From NCBI RefSeq assembly GCF_001399755.1, contig NZ_LJCP01000006.1, positions 62,001-126,000 on the forward strand: DNA of 64,000 nt, in the 5' to 3' direction. The DNA comes from Thiohalorhabdus denitrificans. Its GTDB lineage: Bacteria > Pseudomonadota > Gammaproteobacteria > Thiohalorhabdales > Thiohalorhabdaceae. Positions within the stretch are counted from its first letter, which is position 1; the number at the start of each line of letters is the position of its first letter. The notes beneath the pieces are model-generated. The model saw nothing but the letters and a program-made list of their open reading frames with translations, was not told the DNA's origin and made no database searches. The translations under genes were made by a program, and so were the position numbers. Shown piece after piece: positions 61,999-64,000 of this stretch.

Positions 61999-62091
61999 AT
62001 GGGATTACGGGGACCACCAGGAACGTTGAAAGGGGTACAACATGCGCTTACGGGGAGGCGCCAGGCTCGCTATGGCCGGGGCGGTAGTTAG
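61999..62091 (+). CDS. Possible leader peptide or decayed duplicate start upstream of the lipoprotein gene
   Basis: ATG at 61999 preceded by AAAAAGGGGG opens a 30-codon frame (MGLRGPPGTLKGV and so on) that ends at TAG 62091, inside the following gene in another frame. Its start resembles that of the lipoprotein gene (MRLRGGAR) at DNA level: ATGGGATTACGGGGACCACC against ATGCGCTTACGGGGAGGCGC. It may be a regulatory leader or a duplicated 5' end; protein function is unlikely. Confidence 0.25.
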   Translation: MGLRGPPGTLKGVQHALTGRRQARYGRGGS

Positions 62092-62746
62092 CGTTGTTTT
62101 AGGGGCTGGTCTTACGGGCTGCGGGGATGCGGATGAGAGCTCCGGGGATCCCGCCTACATTGTAATGTCGGGCGGGACCCATGTAGTGAAGGAAGGCTCG
62201 GAGGGAAACCTCCGTTATAAGGATCCATGGACGGTTCTGGTCACCTCAACGGATGGGCAGCCTGTGGAAGGGGCAGTGATAAACCTGCGAGTGGTGACAA
62301 CAAGCTATACGAAGGGGGTGAGAGAGTGGGACACAGAAAAAGAATTCTGGAAGATTGAGCCAACCGCTGGCCCCTGTGCGAACGAGGACCGGAACCTTAA
62401 CGGAACGCTGGATTCCGGGGAGGACGCAAACGGCAACGGGGTGCTCGATCCTCGCAATGTGGCCACATTCTCGGGCAATGTGGAGACAACGGAGGAGAGC
62501 AACGATTCGGTGACGGTGGGCCGAATCACCACCGATGAGCGAGGCTATGCGGACTTCTTCGTGGTGTACGGCACCGAATTCGGCCATTGGGCCACGGTCA
62601 GCCTAACCGCAGAAACACAGACCACCGGTACCGAGGGATCGCAGAGCCGGGCCTTTGGGCTCCCGGTGGCGCAGGAGGATGTGGAAAAACAGGACGAACC
62701 TCCGGTAGGGGAAATCAGTCCCTTTGGGGATGGGGCCAGTTGCTGA
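62042..62746 (+). CDS. Predicted lipoprotein with Ig-like and calcium-loop-like features
   Basis: 234-aa protein with a signal peptide and lipobox LTGC (Cys27). The segment DPWTVLVTSTDGQPVEGAVI and ITTDERGYADFFVVYG with a strand-rich context resembles a bacterial Ig-like (Big-1 type) domain. An insertion at about 115-137 (EDRNLNGTLDSGEDANGNGV) has the D-x-N-x-N-G pattern of calcium-binding loops. The protein ends in Cys. Its base composition is visibly less GC-rich than that of its neighbours. It sits between pilQ and aroK, normally adjacent, so it looks acquired and may be surface exposed and pilus-associated. Confidence 0.8.
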   Translation: MRLRGGARLAMAGAVVSVVLGAGLTGCGDADESSGDPAYIVMSGGTHVVKEGSEGNLRYKDPWTVLVTSTDGQPVEGAVINLRVVTTSYTKGVREWDTEKEFWKIEPTAGPCANEDRNLNGTLDSGEDANGNGVLDPRNVATFSGNVETTEESNDSVTVGRITTDERGYADFFVVYGTEFGHWATVSLTAETQTTGTEGSQSRAFGLPVAQEDVEKQDEPPVGEISPFGDGASC

Positions 62747-62755
62747 AGGTTTTCA

Positions 62756-63298
62756 ATGCATGAATGTGGGCCGGACAAGCCTTTCTTGGTGGGCCCCATG
62801 GGCTCGGGCAAGTCCACCGTGGGCCGGGCTCTGGCCCACCGCCTGGGGGTCGAGCTGGTGGACCTGGACGCCGTCATCGCGGAACGGGCCGGCTGCGCCA
62901 TCCCGGAGATCTTCGCCGCCGAGGGCGAGGCGGGCTTCCGCGACCGCGAGCAGGCGGCGCTGGAGGAGGTGGTTGCCCGCCCCGGGCCCCTGGTGGTGGC
63001 CACCGGCGGCGGGGTGGTGCTGCGGGAGGCCAATCGCCGGACCATGGCGGCGAACGGCACCGTGGTCTATCTGCGCGCCGACGTGGAGACTCTGCTGGAG
63101 CGAACGGCCGGGGACGCCAACCGTCCCCTGCTGCAGGTGGACGACCCCCGGGCGAAGCTGGAGGCCCTGCAGGCCGAGCGCGAGCCCCTCTACCGCCAGG
63201 CCCACCTGATTGTGGACACCCCCGGCCGCACCGCCCAGGAGGTGGCCGAGGAAATCCTCGCCCGCCTGGATTCCGCCGATCCGGGCGCGGTAGACTAG
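62756..63298 (+). CDS. aroK: Shikimate kinase
   Basis: 180-aa P-loop kinase for the fifth step of chorismate synthesis. Walker A is GPMGSGKST (13-21), VDLD (36-39) carries the Mg/shikimate Asp, and ATGGGVVLREANR and DANRPLL supply further substrate contacts. The ATG at 62756 is used; no strong Shine-Dalgarno is seen. It is followed by aroB, the usual pair. Confidence 0.95.
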   Translation: MHECGPDKPFLVGPMGSGKSTVGRALAHRLGVELVDLDAVIAERAGCAIPEIFAAEGEAGFRDREQAALEEVVARPGPLVVATGGGVVLREANRRTMAANGTVVYLRADVETLLERTAGDANRPLLQVDDPRAKLEALQAEREPLYRQAHLIVDTPGRTAQEVAEEILARLDSADPGAVD

Positions 63299-63413
63299 CC
63301 CTCAAGCGGCCCGCATCTAGAGCCCGGCTCGGCTTCCGCCATAGGCGCACCCGCTGGGCCCGCCTCCTGCGGTACCAACCACGACCCTATCCCCACCCCA
63401 AGCTCCAGAGCCC

Positions 63414-64000
63414 ATGAAGACCCTCACCGTCGACCTCGGCGAGCGCAGCTACCCCATTCACATCGGCCCCGAGCTCCTCGGCGCGGGCGAGCTGATCGCG
63501 GCGGCCCTGCCGACCCCACGGGCGGTGATCGTCACCAACGAGACGGTGGGGCCCCTGTACGCGCAGCGGCTGGCCGAGGGGCTGGAGGCCGCCGGGATCA
63601 AGGTGGTGGCCCGGACGGACCTGCCCGACGGGGAGCAGCACAAGAGCCTGGCGACCCTGGAGACCGTGTACGACCGGCTCCTGGAGAGCCGAGCCGATCG
63701 GCAGACGGCTGTTATCGCCCTGGGCGGCGGCGTGGTGGGGGACCTGGCCGGCTTCGCCGCGGCCACCTACCAGCGCGGGGTGCCCTTCGTCCAGGTACCC
63801 ACCACCCTGCTGGCCCAGGTGGACGCAGCCGTCGGCGGCAAGACGGCGGTGAACCACCCCCGGGGCAAGAACATGATCGGCGCCTTCTACCAGCCGCGGG
63901 TGGTGGTGGCCGACATGGATACCTTGGCCACCCTGCCCGACCGGGAGCTGCGCGCCGGGTTTGCCGAGGTGGTCAAATATGGCCTGATCCGGGACCCGGC
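63414..64000 (+). CDS. aroB: 3-dehydroquinate synthase, partial (cut by window edge)
   Basis: The first 195 codons of aroB, starting with ATG 63414 ([18 protein letters not shown]). The NAD-binding loop is [21 protein letters not shown], followed by [19 protein letters not shown] and the metal/substrate block [14 protein letters not shown] just before the edge. It catalyses the second step of the shikimate pathway. The 115-bp gap after aroK holds no evident terminator, so co-transcription is likely. Confidence 0.95.
   Translation, partial: MKTLTVDLGERSYPIHIGPELLGAGELIAAALPTPRAVIVTNETVGPLYAQRLAEGLEAAGIKVVARTDLPDGEQHKSLATLETVYDRLLESRADRQTAVIALGGGVVGDLAGFAAATYQRGVPFVQVPTTLLAQVDAAVGGKTAVNHPRGKNMIGAFYQPRVVVADMDTLATLPDRELRAGFAEVVKYGLIRDP

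Overview
The window is a roughly 64 kb stretch of a GC-rich gammaproteobacterial chromosome centred on the replication-origin neighbourhood. The orders parB-parA-mnmG-mnmE-yidC-yidD-rnpA-rpmH (minus strand) and dnaA-dnaN-recF-gyrB (plus strand), diverging from a gene-free AT-rich stretch, are classic for this class. smg-dprA-LysM, def-fmt-rsmB-trkA, glnE-ilvE, yhdP-nit-tldD-pmbA and mrcA/pilMNOPQ-aroKB are also gammaproteobacterial signatures. Potassium uptake (TrkA/TrkH) lies next to a betaine/proline ABC importer and a BCCT transporter, which suggests a halotolerant or halophilic organism. I cannot name the genus from sequence alone.

Layout. 1-7.7 kb (minus): start of an atpI-like gene, parB, parA, mnmG, mnmE, yidC, yidD, rnpA, rpmH; rsmG, normally between mnmG and parA, is absent here. 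7.7-8.2 kb: putative oriC. 8.2-14.7 kb (plus): dnaA, dnaN, a 204-bp inverted-repeat element, recF, gyrB, then a strong terminator. 14.9-21.4 kb (minus): 5-formyl-THF cyclo-ligase-like gene, topA, smg, dprA, a LysM protein and a small cytochrome c lipoprotein. 21.6-32.3 kb (plus): def, fmt, htpX, rsmB, an unrecognised ORF, a MotA/MotB-like (ZorAB-like) proton-channel pair, an SDR, trkA, trkH. 32.3-38.5 kb (minus): proVWX-type importer plus BCCT transporter, then a divergent WaaA-like gene. 38.6 kb (plus): LpxL-type acyltransferase. 39.5-43.7 kb (minus): zinc-finger protein, ilvE, glnE. 43.8-53.9 kb (plus): yhdP-like, a small secreted protein, nitrilase, tldD, pmbA, cysQ-like, and an APH/ATPase fusion. 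54.0-56.6 kb (minus): mrcA. 56.7-64 kb (plus): pilMNOPQ, an unusual lipoprotein, aroK and the start of aroB.

Functional links. Four parS-type palindromes lie within about 10 kb around the origin, one in the parAB leader and three inside mnmG, mnmE and recF. They form a compact ParB-loading centromere next to the parAB genes. The other systems are osmoadaptation (Trk, ProVWX, BCCT), envelope building (YidC/YidD, LpxL/WaaA-like, PBP1A, YhdP) and type IV pili (PilMNOPQ with PBP1A).

Non-coding structure. Several intergenic gaps carry inverted repeats built from nonamer units (CGCCAAGGA or CGCGGAGAC types). No tRNA, rRNA, CRISPR array, insertion sequence or prophage is visible. The most unusual items are the orphan MotAB/ZorAB-like pair, the parS cluster embedded in genes, the element between dnaN and recF, the WaaA-like protein lacking its catalytic motif, the CXXCH motif in PBP1A, and the lipoprotein inserted between pilQ and aroK.
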